A stretch of 64,000 bases of DNA from Sphingobacterium cellulitidis (GCA_002245855.1 NOUX01000004.1:62001-126000); one strand, 5' to 3'. Counted from the stretch's first letter, positions 7,905-18,862 are shown. The notes: a model not told the origin generated them from the letters alone. Made by a program: numbers and translations.

Positions 7905-7930
7905 ACATCTTAAAGAAATAACAACAAATT

Positions 7931-8500
7931 ATGCTAAACCTAGTTTTATTCGGACCTCCAGGGGCAGGTAAGGGAACTCAGTCGGCTAAATTGATCGACA
8001 AATACGCCTTACATCATATTTCAACAGGAGATATGTTCAGAGGACACATCAAAAATCAGACAGCACTTGGTAAAGAAGTAAGTCAGATTATTGCTGATGG
8101 AAATTTAGTTCCAGACTCGATCACTATTTCTATGTTAGAAGAAGAATTGAAAAATAATCCTGATGCAAAAGGATTTATTTTCGATGGTTTCCCACGTACT
8201 GTAGCGCAGGCTGAGGCTTTGGATAAATTCTTGGAAGCAAACAATACCGCAATTACTGGTGTCATTGCTTTAGATGTAGATGAGGCTGAACTTACGCAGC
8301 GTATCGCAAAACGTCAGGAAATTTCAGGACGTGCAGATGATGCAGCTGATAAATTGAAAAAACGTATCGAAGAATATTTTGGAAAAACGATTCACGTGTT
8401 ACCTTACTATGAAAGCCAAGGTAAACTTAGCAAAGTGAATGGTATTGGCGATATCGAAGAGATCTTCGCCAATCTTTCAAACGTTATCGATAATTATTAA
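7931..8500 (+). CDS. adk: Adenylate kinase
   Basis: This enzyme catalyses ATP + AMP = 2 ADP in the cytoplasm. The 189-residue product carries the P-loop GPPGAGKGT at residues 8-16 and the AMP-binding segment HISTGDMFR. The conserved FDGFPRTVAQAEAL segment follows, with a short lid: KRQEISGRADD joins the halves without a zinc-binding insertion. That short form is usual in Bacteroidota. It is followed after 25 bases by obgE, probably in one operon that ends at the terminator at 9531. No promoter fits between the upstream terminator and the start codon. Confidence 0.97.
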   Translation: MLNLVLFGPPGAGKGTQSAKLIDKYALHHISTGDMFRGHIKNQTALGKEVSQIIADGNLVPDSITISMLEEELKNNPDAKGFIFDGFPRTVAQAEALDKFLEANNTAITGVIALDVDEAELTQRIAKRQEISGRADDAADKLKKRIEEYFGKTIHVLPYYESQGKLSKVNGIGDIEEIFANLSNVIDNY

Positions 8501-8525
8501 TAAAAAATCTGATTAAGGATATAGT

Positions 8526-9527
8526 ATGGCTCAGGGGTCAAATTTTGTTGATTATGTAAAAGTATGTTGCCGTTCAGGACATGGTGGTGCCGGCTCAGCG
8601 CATCTTCACCGTGATAAACACACGGCAAAAGGTGGGCCTGATGGTGGTGATGGCGGTCGTGGTGGACATATTATTCTCAAGGGATCACATCAGCACTGGA
8701 CCTTGCTACACCTGAAATTCAGAAAACATATTATTGCCGATTCTGGTGAAGCCGGAGGTAGTGCATTGCGTACAGGTGCCAATGGAAAAGATGAAATCTT
8801 GGAAGTTCCACTTGGTACGGTTGCAAAAAATGCCGAGACGGGAGAAGTACTTTTTGAAATCACCGAAGATGGTGAGACCAAAATTTTAACTCCTGGTGGT
8901 CGTGGTGGACTAGGAAACTGGCATTTTAAGTCCTCAACGGTTCAAACTCCACGATTTGCCCAACCGGGATTGCCGGGTAAAGAAGAATGGATGATCCTGG
9001 AATTGAAAGTTTTGGCAGATGTTGGATTAGTAGGGTTCCCAAATGCGGGTAAATCAACTTTACTATCCGTTGTATCTGCGGCAAAACCTGAAATTGCCGA
9101 TTACCCTTTTACTACCTTGGTGCCGAATCTGGGAATCGTTAGTTACCGTGATGGCAAATCCTTTGTCATGGCTGATATTCCTGGAATTATAGAAGGAGCA
9201 TCCGAAGGAAAAGGGCTAGGACATCGCTTTTTACGTCATATCGAAAGGAATTCTGTTTTGTTATTTCTTGTTCCTGCCGATACTGATCGTACAATCGAAG
9301 AAGAATACAATATTCTGTTGAATGAATTGACAGCATATAACCCCGAGCTATTGGATAAGCCAAAGTTATTAGCGATCAGTAAATCGGATATGCTGGATGA
9401 AGAGCTTGAAAAAGAAATGGCTCTGCAAGTTCCCAAAGGGATACCTTATCTCTTTATATCCTCCGTTACTGGAAAAAATATTCAGCAACTTAAGGATATG
9501 ATTTGGAAAGCAATCAACGAACAATAA
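8526..9527 (+). CDS. obgE: Obg family GTPase (ribosome assembly)
   Basis: Obg/CgtA binds the large ribosomal subunit and takes part in its maturation and in stress signalling. The 333-residue protein has the glycine-rich Obg domain (residues 1 to about 158, with [13 protein letters not shown] and [11 protein letters not shown]). The G domain follows, with G1 GFPNAGKST, the switch region [11 protein letters not shown]3 [10 protein letters not shown] and a SKSD-type G4. The C-terminal OCT domain of some Obg proteins is absent, as is common outside Actinobacteria and Firmicutes. It is co-directional with adk. Confidence 0.97.
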   Translation: MAQGSNFVDYVKVCCRSGHGGAGSAHLHRDKHTAKGGPDGGDGGRGGHIILKGSHQHWTLLHLKFRKHIIADSGEAGGSALRTGANGKDEILEVPLGTVAKNAETGEVLFEITEDGETKILTPGGRGGLGNWHFKSSTVQTPRFAQPGLPGKEEWMILELKVLADVGLVGFPNAGKSTLLSVVSAAKPEIADYPFTTLVPNLGIVSYRDGKSFVMADIPGIIEGASEGKGLGHRFLRHIERNSVLLFLVPADTDRTIEEEYNILLNELTAYNPELLDKPKLLAISKSDMLDEELEKEMALQVPKGIPYLFISSVTGKNIQQLKDMIWKAINEQ

Positions 9528-9530
9528 ACA

Positions 9531-9556
9531 AAAGCCATCGAAAGATGGCTTTTTTA
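9531..9556 (+). terminator. Terminator of the adk-obgE operon
   Basis: AAAGCCATC / GATGGCTTT with a GAAA tetraloop and a T-rich tail, four bases after the obgE stop codon. Confidence 0.9.
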
Positions 9557-9646
9557 TTTTATGTCAAAATTCCCCTAAACTTCTCTTGTTCTGCTGTCCA
9601 ATCTTAAACGGAATTTGGATCTAGATAGAGATAGAATTCTTTTCCT

Positions 9647-9654
9647 TAATTTTG
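9647..9654 (+). promoter_or_regulatory. -7 promoter element next to the start codon at 9660
   Basis: TAATTTTG is a perfect TAnnTTTG match ending five bases before the ATG at 9660. Transcription would start at or next to the start codon. No TTTG was found at standard -33 spacing. Confidence 0.5.
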
Positions 9655-9659
9655 CAGCA

Positions 9660-10430
9660 ATGGATTTAGCATTAAAAGATTTTTTAGATCGGAAGGTAGA
9701 AGAATATAATCAACCGAATTTTATACCCAATGATCCCATTAGTATTCCACATCAATTTACACGAAAACAGGATATAGAGATTATGGGGTTCTTTGCGAGC
9801 ATTTTGGCTTGGGGACAAAGAAAGACCATCATCAATAAATGCAATGAGCTTATCCAACGTATGGATGGAAGTCCCTATGAATTTATCCTGCATCATCAGG
9901 AAGAAGATTTGAAAAGTCTTCTGGGCTTTAAGCATAGAACCTTCAATGATACCGACCTCTTATATTTTGTGAGTTTCTTCCAATACCATTATCGCCATTT
10001 TGAGAGTCTTGAGGATGCTTTTTTATTGGATGGCCTAGCGGATGATTTTACGATAGAACAATCCTTAAATTCATTTAAATCTTATTTCTTTTCATTGGCT
10101 GATTTTCCAGAAAGGACCCGAAAACATGTGAGTTCTCCGCTTCAGAAATCGAGTTGCAAGCGATTGAATATGTTTTTGCGATGGATGGTCAGAAAGGATA
10201 ACAAAGGGGTTGACTTTGGGTTATGGAATAGAAAGCAGGCTAAAGATTTAATTTGTCCTTGTGATGTGCATGTGGAGCGGGTAGGACGGAAATTCGGCTT
10301 GATCCAATCCGATAAGGTCAATTGGAAAACTGCTCTGGAATTAACTGAAAATCTAAGGTTACTTGATCCCAATGACCCGGTGAAATATGATTTTGCGCTA
10401 TTCGGACTCGGCGTGGCTGGGGAGTTATAA
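9660..10430 (+). CDS. TIGR02757 family protein
   Basis: The 256-residue product matches the TIGR02757 (DUF2400) family, conserved in Bacteroidota and some other phyla and of unknown biochemical role. Recognisable features are the NDPISIPHQFTRKQDIEIMGFFASILAWGQR region and the C-terminal DVHVERVGRKFGL and LRLLDPNDPVKYDFALFGLG segments. These resemble helix-hairpin-helix DNA glycosylase folds. The open frame reaches back to a TTG at 9615, but a -7 promoter box lies inside that extension, so the ATG at 9660 is the better start. It probably uses its own promoter after the obgE terminator. Confidence 0.88.
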   Translation: MDLALKDFLDRKVEEYNQPNFIPNDPISIPHQFTRKQDIEIMGFFASILAWGQRKTIINKCNELIQRMDGSPYEFILHHQEEDLKSLLGFKHRTFNDTDLLYFVSFFQYHYRHFESLEDAFLLDGLADDFTIEQSLNSFKSYFFSLADFPERTRKHVSSPLQKSSCKRLNMFLRWMVRKDNKGVDFGLWNRKQAKDLICPCDVHVERVGRKFGLIQSDKVNWKTALELTENLRLLDPNDPVKYDFALFGLGVAGEL

Positions 10431-10440
10431 TATCCAGGAT

Positions 10441-10878
10441 TTAATAAAAAGGAATATACATTTCCTTGTGCATACCTGCATCCTTATATTCGAATTCATC
10501 CGACATAAATTCAAAACCCATATCCAAATAGAAAGGATAGGCTACTTCGCGGGCAATACACCATAAATAATCTGCATGCAACTGGGATTTCAGGTGTTCA
10601 ATAGCAGCGCTAAGGAGTTGTTTAGCATAACCTTTCCTTCGTGCTTCCGGAAGTGTAGCCATTCCACGTAGGCGATAGCCTTCATGCGGCAGTTTCGGAT
10701 GATTGGTTTTATGAACCGTTAAAATACATTGAAGCTTTTGGTCCTCGTCAAATAAGCCCAAATGAAAGCTGTCAGGCATTAAATCCTCAGGATTAATACA
10801 AAGGTCCAATGCTTTCCCTTTCTGCAGTACAGTGCTTCTTAGGGCTAAGGTATCCTGTACGCTGATAAATCTAATCAT
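10441..10878 (-). CDS. GNAT family N-acetyltransferase
   Basis: A 145-residue GNAT-fold acetyltransferase with the acetyl-CoA binding motif A visible as LRGMATLPEARRKGYAKQLL (RRKGYA is the Q/RxxGxG/A loop). The C-terminal half carries YPFYLDMGFEF, typical of motif B. The acceptor is unknown. Its start codon overlaps the stop of gap by four bases, so it is co-translated as the last gene of the three-gene operon 12511-10441. Confidence 0.88.
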   Translation of the reverse strand: MIRFISVQDTLALRSTVLQKGKALDLCINPEDLMPDSFHLGLFDEDQKLQCILTVHKTNHPKLPHEGYRLRGMATLPEARRKGYAKQLLSAAIEHLKSQLHADYLWCIAREVAYPFYLDMGFEFMSDEFEYKDAGMHKEMYIPFY

Positions 10879-11873
10879 CGATTGGATAATCTTTCCAGGA
10901 TGTCAACCAATCTGTTAGAGTATCCAAATTCATTATCATACCAACCTACCACCTTTACCAATCCACCCACGATACTTGTCAATTCCGAATCGAACACACA
11001 AGAATAGAGATTGTTGATGATATCTACCGAAACAATAGGGTCTTCAGTATAGTATAAAACGTTTTTTAATTCATTTTGAGCAGCTTCCTTGAACTTTTGG
11101 TTGATTTCTTCCACTGTTGTTTCCTTGGCCAGGTTACAGGTGAAATCGGTTAAGGAACCATTCAATACCGGGACGCGTATCCCTGCACCACCAAGTTTAC
11201 CATCCAAGTGCTTAAAAACATTGGTAATTGCTTTAGCAGCGCCAGTTGTGGTTGGGATAATGGATGCCGATGCGGCTCTGGAGCGTCTTAGGTCACGATG
11301 GGGAGCATCATGCAAATTTTGATCGCCAGTCATCGAATGGACAGTGGTGATATAACCATCCACAATTTCCCAATTTTCATCCAATATTTTAATCAGGGGA
11401 GCCACATTGTTTGTCGTACAAGAGGCGTTTGAAAAAATTGGAATATTCCAATCAAAATCCTGGTCATTAATACCTAGGACAACCGTTGGAACTTCTTTGT
11501 CCGGAGAAGGAGCAGAAATAACCACTTGTTTGGCTCCAGCCTGCAAGTGTTTAGCGGCCAGTTCTCTCTTGACGAAAAGCCCTGTAGATTCGATGACCAC
11601 ATCAATATCCAGGTCTTTCCAAGGAAGTTCCTCGGGGTTTTTCTTGTTGAATATTTTTATAGCCTTGCCATCAATATAGAGGTGTTCCTGATCAAAATCC
11701 ACCTGTCGATTTAAAGGACCATGCACAGAATCATATTTGAAGAGATGTGCCAATGTTTTTGCATCTGCAAGATCATTGATGGCCAGTACCTCGATTTGAT
11801 CAAGGTTTCGATTGAGTAGATTTCTTAAGGTATGCCGGCCGATACGACCAAACCCATTGATGGCAATTTTCAT
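10875..11873 (-). CDS. gap: Glyceraldehyde-3-phosphate dehydrogenase, type I
   Basis: This enzyme oxidises and phosphorylates glyceraldehyde 3-phosphate with NAD in glycolysis. The 332-residue protein starts with the Rossmann signature INGFGRIGR. The nucleophile Cys152 is in NASCTTNN, and the conserved histidine region TTVHSMTGDQNLHD is present. The C-terminal WYDNEFGYSNR segment completes the family pattern. It sits between a redoxin lipoprotein gene (one-base overlap at 11873) and a GNAT gene (four-base overlap), an unusual operon setting for gap. A second gap gene may exist elsewhere, since many Bacteroidota carry two. Confidence 0.97.
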   Translation of the reverse strand: MKIAINGFGRIGRHTLRNLLNRNLDQIEVLAINDLADAKTLAHLFKYDSVHGPLNRQVDFDQEHLYIDGKAIKIFNKKNPEELPWKDLDIDVVIESTGLFVKRELAAKHLQAGAKQVVISAPSPDKEVPTVVLGINDQDFDWNIPIFSNASCTTNNVAPLIKILDENWEIVDGYITTVHSMTGDQNLHDAPHRDLRRSRAASASIIPTTTGAAKAITNVFKHLDGKLGGAGIRVPVLNGSLTDFTCNLAKETTVEEINQKFKEAAQNELKNVLYYTEDPIVSVDIINNLYSCVFDSELTSIVGGLVKVVGWYDNEFGYSNRLVDILERLSNR

Positions 11874-12511
11874 TATTTATTAAATTCAGCAATGATATCA
11901 TTAATTCCTTTTTCACCTTCCCAATATGTTTTCAATTGGCCATCCGGTCCGTAAACATAGTTAGCTGGGAACATTTTAGGGATATGGAATTTTTGAATGA
12001 ATTCTTGGTTTCTATCCCAAAGCAATTGAACATTTGATTTTCCTTCTAGTTCTTTTCCGAAAGTGCTTAGGAATTGAGCGACTAGAGCCGGATCATTCAT
12101 GGAAACATAGATCACATTGACATCTTTAATTTTATCGTAGTTTTTTGCCAATCCTTTGGTTTCACTTTGACAGTGGCTACAACCTGGATCAAACAATACG
12201 AAGACGGTATTTTTTCCGGCAGGGATATCAGCTTTGGTAAATGAGATTCCAGATTTCACTTTATAAAAATTAAAGTCAGGAATACTTAATGCAGCGGCTT
12301 TTACCGTTTGTGCTGCAGCAGGAGTGGGGTTTGTACTAGGTTGTTCTGAAGTAGCATGTTCATGAGCACTATGATCGTGTCCGGCATGGTCATGTCCAGC
12401 ATGATCGTCATGTGCTTCAGTAGTTTCAGTTTTATTGTTCTGATTATTACATCCCACAGCTAAAACACCTAATGAAAGGCAAAGAGAGGATAGAATTAAT
12501 TTATTTCTCAT
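11873..12511 (-). CDS. Histidine-rich thioredoxin-like (TlpA/redoxin) lipoprotein
   Basis: The 212-residue product has a lipoprotein signal (LAVGC, Cys21) and is probably anchored in the periplasm or outer membrane. A low-complexity segment with nine histidines at residues 34-52 follows (HDDHAGHDHAGHDHSAHEH), a plausible metal-binding tract. The C-terminal domain is a thioredoxin fold with CSHC at residues 111-114 in FVLFDPGCSHC. It resembles peroxiredoxin-like or TlpA thiol reductases used in cytochrome or copper-centre maturation. The stop codon overlaps the gap start by one base. A -7 box (TAGTTTTG on the minus strand, 12536-12529) lies 18 bases upstream. The metal role is inference. Confidence 0.85.
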   Translation of the reverse strand: MRNKLILSSLCLSLGVLAVGCNNQNNKTETTEAHDDHAGHDHAGHDHSAHEHATSEQPSTNPTPAAAQTVKAAALSIPDFNFYKVKSGISFTKADIPAGKNTVFVLFDPGCSHCQSETKGLAKNYDKIKDVNVIYVSMNDPALVAQFLSTFGKELEGKSNVQLLWDRNQEFIQKFHIPKMFPANYVYGPDGQLKTYWEGEKGINDIIAEFNK

Positions 12512-12691
12512 GTCTTATAATTAAGACTCAAAACTAATAAAAAATATAGAGTAAGTGGATTCTTCCAATAGATAAAACAGTATTTTGACATAAAGAACCC
12601 TGATTAGTTCTATTAGAGGTTTAGATTATTCTAGAATTTTCAGTTTGAAGGAATTAATCAGAATTGGGGATGATAATTATTGCTTGCTGAG

Positions 12692-12723
12692 CAATAAAAA
12701 AGGCCCTGAATAATCAGGGCCTT
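12692..12723 (-). terminator. Terminator of secDF
   Basis: AAGGCCCTGA / TCAGGGCCTT form a strong stem with an ATTA-type loop. On the minus strand it is followed by a run of six T residues, about 20 bases after the secDF stop. Confidence 0.9.
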
Positions 12724-12744
12724 CTATTTTCAAGGTAGATTTCC

Positions 12745-15700
12745 TTATGGAGTTACTACTTTTGCTTGTTTTTTGTCTTTTTCTTTAGCTGAATCTGCTA
12801 AGTGTTTACCAGCACTTAGGTCATAAATAGCAGGCGCTGCTAGGAAGATTGAAGAGTAAGTTGCTACAACGATACCCACAAGGATAGCGAATGAGAAACC
12901 ACGGATAACTTCACCACCAAATACAAATAATACAGCTAATACGAAGATTACAGTCAATGAGGTAATCACGGTACGGCTTAATGTAGAGTTAATTGCATTG
13001 TTGATAGTTGAACCCATATCTTCATGGTGAGCATTTGGTTTTTTCAAGTATTCACGCAGACGGTCAAATACTACGACCGTATCGTTTACTGAATAACCTA
13101 ATACAGTTAAGATCGCCGCAACAAAGTGTTGGTCAATATCCAATGAGAAAGGAACAATTCCGTCCAAGATGGAGAATAAACCTAATAAGATGATCGCATC
13201 GTGGATAGTTGCAATTGCTGCACCTGCAGAGTATTGCCATTTGTGGAAACGAACCAAGATATAAGCTGCAATCACAAGAATTGAGAAGATTGAAGCATAA
13301 ATTGCACGATCACGAATATCACTGGCGATAGTAGGACCTACCTTTTGTTGAGAAAGGATCTCATATTTATTGCCTTGAACTTTGGATAAACCTTCGTTCA
13401 ATTTTGCTAATACTTGTTTGTCAGCCTCGTCACTTGTTTCTTCGATATGGTACGAAGTAGTGATACGTAATTGGTTTTCACTACCAAAAGTTTTTACTTC
13501 TGTTGTAGTTCCAAAAATATTATCCAAGTTCTCACGAATCGATTCTGGAGCAACATTTTGGTCATAACGTACTGTATAGGTACGACCACCTTGGAAGTCT
13601 ACACCGTATGAGAAACCTTTGATCATAATTGCAGCAAATGAAATAATCACGGCAATAATGGAGATCGTATATGCTACTTTTCTCTTCTTGATGAATTGGA
13701 AGTTAGCATTCTTCATTGTATGATCAGACCAAGGGAATGACAAAGTGATTTTCATGTCTTTGCTCAACATGTATTCGAAAATCAAACGAGTGATGAAGAT
13801 TGCAGTGAACAAAGAGGTGATAATACCGATCATTAACGTCGTTGCGAATCCTTGGATTGGTCCTGATCCTGTAAAGAATAAGATTAAACCAACCAAGAAA
13901 GTCGTTACTTGGGAGTCAAGGATTGAAGGCATGGCATGTTTATATCCATCAGCAACGATTTGACGAGGGGATTTACCTAGGGCTTTTTCCTCACGCATAC
14001 GTTCGTAGATAAGTACGTTGGCATCCACCGCCGTACCCATGGTTAATACGATACCTGCAATACCTGGGAGTGTCAGTACAGCATTCAAAGATGCAAGAAC
14101 ACCCATCAAGAAGAACACGTTGAAGATAACTGCGATATTCGCAGCGATACCTGCACGGTTGTAGTAAGCAATCATAAACGCCATTACTACGATAATACCG
14201 ATAACTGCAGAGTTTACACCGGAATCAATAGCTACTTGACCTAATGAAGGACCTACGATCGCTTCTTCAACGATTTTAGCTGTTGTAGGAAGTCTACCAG
14301 CTTTCAATACGTTAGCTAAGTCTTTGGTATCTTCAATTGTAAAGTTTCCAGAGATTTGAGAGTTACCATTTGGAATTTCTTCATTTACACCTGGAGCAGA
14401 GTATACCACACCATCCAATACGATCGCGATAGCATCTCTATTTTGTGCTGCTTGCGCAGTAACACGTTTCCATTGACGCGCACCATCCGCATTCATTTCC
14501 ATAGAAACGATAGGGCTGTTTTGTTGGTCAAATCCTTCACGTGCATCCGTGATCACTTCACCAGTCATTACAGGACCATTTTCAGTACCTGTAGTTTTGA
14601 TAGCGTATAAAGAAAGGAAATCTTTAGCGTTGTTTTCAGGTTTTACAGCCCATAACAATTTTAAGTTTCCAGGAATGATAGATTTTACTTCCGGACGAGC
14701 GAAGAAAGCATTTACTTTAGCTGTATCTTTTAGGTTCGCATAACCCACTACAGCACCAGGAGCCAATTGTTGTTGTCCGTTTTGGTTGAAAGTTGCAGGG
14801 GATAGAACCGCGAATAAAGGATTTTCAGCTAATGCTGTTGCATCAGGTTGAGCTGAAGAATCTGCTTTAGCAGAATCAGTACCTTTTTGGTTTGCACCTA
14901 ATTTTGCCAATAAGTTTTCTTCTTTTTTAGTCGTATCAGCAGCTGCAGTCGCAGTAGAATCAGAAGCCACATTAGCAGCAGGTTTATCTGCTTTTAAAGT
15001 AGTTGCTAAAGTTCTGTTGATATTTTCTAAAAGTGAATATACTTGTGGATTTTGGTAAGTTTCATAGAATTCCAATTTCGCAGAACCTTGTAAAAGCTTA
15101 CGAACACGTTCTTCATCATTTACACCTGGTAGTTCGATTAAGATACGGTTGGTTCCTTGTTGGATTTGAATGTTAGGAGAAGCAACACCGAATTTATCGA
15201 TACGCGTACGCAAAACTTTATAAGAGTTTTGGATTGCGTTGTCAGCTTCTTTATTCAAGAAATTACGTACATCGGATTCAGAGCTGTTACCATTGATGAT
15301 TGCAGCGTTATCTTTGGTTGCAAAGAAAGATGCAATTGGTGTAGAGGCACCAGTTTCTTTGTACTCGTTTAAAAATAATTCAATTAACGAAGTGTTACTT
15401 GTTTTACTTTTTGTTACAGCATTTTCTAATGCTTTGTTGAAGTTTGCATCTTTGGGGTTATCCGCTAGATTGGCAATCAATTCGTTCAATGAAATTTCCA
15501 TTGTAACGTTCATACCACCTTTAAGATCTAGTCCTAATGCAATTTCATTGGATTTCGCTTCGCGATAGGTGAATTTAGCAATACCTATATTATATACCAC
15601 CTCACCAGCAATGGAATCTAGGTAGGCTTTTTCTTTAGCCATGTCGCCTTTGGCGTATTCCGCTGCGTCTTTTTCAACTTTTCTAGTTACAAAAGTGAAT

Positions 15701-15765
15701 GATAAGGAGTAGAGGCACGCTAAGGAAACCACTATCACCAAAAATTTAATCAGCCCTTTACTCAT
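12745..15765 (-). CDS. secDF: Protein translocase SecDF, fused SecD and SecF
   Basis: This inner-membrane motor component pulls proteins exported by SecYEG using the proton gradient. The 1006-residue chain contains SecD (GLDLKGGMNVTMEI near residue 77, then periplasmic P1 and membrane block) followed by SecF (GVDFQGGRTYTVRY). Both halves keep the DxxGG-type signature and the C-terminal transmembrane bundle, 12 helices in total. A serine/alanine/asparagine-rich insertion of about 70 residues near residue 270 is characteristic of Bacteroidota SecDF. It is monocistronic with a -7 box upstream (15841-15834) and a strong terminator. Confidence 0.97.
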   Translation of the reverse strand: MSKGLIKFLVIVVSLACLYSLSFTFVTRKVEKDAAEYAKGDMAKEKAYLDSIAGEVVYNIGIAKFTYREAKSNEIALGLDLKGGMNVTMEISLNELIANLADNPKDANFNKALENAVTKSKTSNTSLIELFLNEYKETGASTPIASFFATKDNAAIINGNSSESDVRNFLNKEADNAIQNSYKVLRTRIDKFGVASPNIQIQQGTNRILIELPGVNDEERVRKLLQGSAKLEFYETYQNPQVYSLLENINRTLATTLKADKPAANVASDSTATAAADTTKKEENLLAKLGANQKGTDSAKADSSAQPDATALAENPLFAVLSPATFNQNGQQQLAPGAVVGYANLKDTAKVNAFFARPEVKSIIPGNLKLLWAVKPENNAKDFLSLYAIKTTGTENGPVMTGEVITDAREGFDQQNSPIVSMEMNADGARQWKRVTAQAAQNRDAIAIVLDGVVYSAPGVNEEIPNGNSQISGNFTIEDTKDLANVLKAGRLPTTAKIVEEAIVGPSLGQVAIDSGVNSAVIGIIVVMAFMIAYYNRAGIAANIAVIFNVFFLMGVLASLNAVLTLPGIAGIVLTMGTAVDANVLIYERMREEKALGKSPRQIVADGYKHAMPSILDSQVTTFLVGLILFFTGSGPIQGFATTLMIGIITSLFTAIFITRLIFEYMLSKDMKITLSFPWSDHTMKNANFQFIKKRKVAYTISIIAVIISFAAIMIKGFSYGVDFQGGRTYTVRYDQNVAPESIRENLDNIFGTTTEVKTFGSENQLRITTSYHIEETSDEADKQVLAKLNEGLSKVQGNKYEILSQQKVGPTIASDIRDRAIYASIFSILVIAAYILVRFHKWQYSAGAAIATIHDAIILLGLFSILDGIVPFSLDIDQHFVAAILTVLGYSVNDTVVVFDRLREYLKKPNAHHEDMGSTINNAINSTLSRTVITSLTVIFVLAVLFVFGGEVIRGFSFAILVGIVVATYSSIFLAAPAIYDLSAGKHLADSAKEKDKKQAKVVTP

Positions 15766-15833
15766 TGTCTAATCGTAATAAATTATGGTTTTTATGTTCT
15801 TTTTTAAGCTTAATAATATTTTACCAAGATTCG

Positions 15834-15841
15834 CAAAGGTA
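15834..15841 (-). promoter_or_regulatory. -7 promoter element of secDF
   Basis: TACCTTTG on the minus strand fits TAnnTTTG, 69 bases before the secDF start codon. In the same 307-base gap, a plus-strand box TAAATTTG (16012-16019) probably serves the gene at 16073. Confidence 0.5.
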
Positions 15842-16072
15842 TAAAAAAATTACATAATGAAAACAGTATATCAAACTTAATACGGAAAAATTTGTTTTTA
15901 AATATTTGTTTCATTTTCAGCGAAAATTGTGACCAGTACCTTTGTTAAAGATTTAATAAAATGCCCTGTTTTCAGGGATGTTTTACTGAGTTCTGTATCC
16001 CTAAATTTGACCAAGATGTATTTAATAATGAACATTTCAAACATTAGGCTTACAATTTAATTTAATCACACA

Positions 16073-16423
16073 ATGGAAAGAAACGATTTAAACACAAAAG
16101 ACATTAAGATTCAGGATAATAAATCCCTTGGGATAATTTCCTATCTAACCTGGGTTGGGTTATTGGTAGCATTTTTAATGAATCGGGATAAGAATGACCC
16201 CTATGTTAAATTTCATATCCGACAAAACTTAGGTCTTTTTGCGGTCAGTATCCTTGGTGGATTAGTGAGGTTTATTCCGGGAATTGGCGGGATATTATTA
16301 TATGTTGTATTTCTGGCTTTATTTATTTTTTGGATTATAGGATTAATTGGAGCGATCAATGGACGAGAGACAGCAGTACCTGTAGTTGGAGGGATGTTTC
16401 AAGACTGGTTTAAAGGAGTTTAG
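16073..16423 (+). CDS. Small membrane protein, DUF4870/Tic20-like
   Basis: A 116-residue integral membrane protein with three predicted helices (about residues 20-37, 51-70 and 74-95). The pattern SLGIISYLTWVGLLVAFLMN followed by a loop with VKFHIRQNLGLFAV is characteristic of the DUF4870 group. That group is remotely related to Tic20/YtxE-type import components. No biochemical function is established. It has its own -7 box (16012-16019) and a perfect palindromic terminator downstream, so it is monocistronic. Confidence 0.75.
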   Translation: MERNDLNTKDIKIQDNKSLGIISYLTWVGLLVAFLMNRDKNDPYVKFHIRQNLGLFAVSILGGLVRFIPGIGGILLYVVFLALFIFWIIGLIGAINGRETAVPVVGGMFQDWFKGV

Positions 16424-16444
16424 AGGAATAAGAAATGGGGAAAT

Positions 16445-16478
16445 AAAAAAGGCTTTTTCAATTGAAAAAGCCTTTTTT
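16445..16478. terminator. Bidirectional terminator
   Basis: A perfect 34-base palindrome (AAAAAAGGCTTTTTCAA and its complement) lies between the convergent genes at 16073 and 16496 and has T-runs on both strands. Confidence 0.9.
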
Positions 16479-16495
16479 ATGATTGTTTGAATGGA

Positions 16496-16963
16496 TTATC
16501 TTAAGATAAATTTAAATCCTAAGCTGAAACGACCAGCTTCGAAGTTAGATTCATTAGATAAGTTCCACCAAGGTTTCCAATCGAAGTGGATACCAAGTGG
16601 AGTAGAAGGGATCTTGTATTCAAGACCAGCTGCTGGACGGATCGCGAAAGCTGAATCATCATTTGCGAAAGCGATTTGAGGACCAACACCTAAGTACCAA
16701 CCTAAGCCACCAGCACCAGAGAATGGGCGGTTATAAGAGTAATCAACTCCAATCACAGTAAAGTGATCACCGAATAATACTTGAGCTTGACCTGCATTAG
16801 CACCACCAAACGAGTGTTTAACTTGAGGACCAAATAAAGTTGGGCCATCGCCTAAGTCAATACCTAGACCGATTGCTGTTTTATAAGGAGTTTGAGCTTT
16901 TGCTTCGTTAAAGCCAAAAACTAATGCTGCTGCAGCTGCTAGTGATAGTAATGTCTTTTTCAT
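16496..16963 (-). CDS. Secreted outer-membrane beta-barrel-like protein
   Basis: The 155-residue product begins with a classical signal peptide (MKKTLLSLAAAAALVFGFNEAKAQ). The remainder consists of glycine/aromatic beta strands such as YKTAIGLGIDLGDGPTLFG, GLGWYLGVGPQIAF and the C-terminal FSLGFKFILR with a terminal aromatic-type strand. This is the pattern of an eight-stranded outer-membrane barrel. No enzymatic motif is visible. It stands alone, and the role is unknown. Confidence 0.78.
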   Translation of the reverse strand: MKKTLLSLAAAAALVFGFNEAKAQTPYKTAIGLGIDLGDGPTLFGPQVKHSFGGANAGQAQVLFGDHFTVIGVDYSYNRPFSGAGGLGWYLGVGPQIAFANDDSAFAIRPAAGLEYKIPSTPLGIHFDWKPWWNLSNESNFEAGRFSLGFKFILR

Positions 16964-17132
16964 AAATATTGTGTTAATTAAACTTTAATTTAGTACATGA
17001 TTAGCAATTAGCTTGCCAAAATTTTAACATAGTTTTAACTATTGTCTAAAATACCTGTTTTTAGGTAAGGTATTGCTAATGTCGATTTTATGTAAATAGT
17101 TGTATAGAGTTTTATTATTTTATAAATTTTCG

Positions 17133-18650
<1,518 letters not shown>

Positions 18651-18671
18651 GGATATCCGATATGGGGTATA

Positions 18672-18712
18672 AAAACAGGGTTATGGATTTTCCATAACCC
18701 TGTTTTGTTTTT
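18672..18712 (+). terminator. Terminator of guaB
   Basis: AAAACAGGGTTATGG / CCATAACCCTGTTTT form a 15-bp stem with a 5-base loop and T-rich tail. Confidence 0.93.
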
Positions 18713-18862
18713 AGAATAGCATGGATTTTACTTTTGTGATTGAAATTTTTGAATGAGGTAAGTTTTGGGTTTGCTGTGTAATTAGTTTTGTAATCTACCT
18801 GATTTTTAGTAACTTGAGGATTCGAAACAAATTTTATTTAACAATAACATAAAACTTAGCTT

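Noticed and set aside
9615..9659. TTG start extending the TIGR02757 protein
   Set aside because: The extension contains a -7 promoter box and is not part of the recognisable family start.
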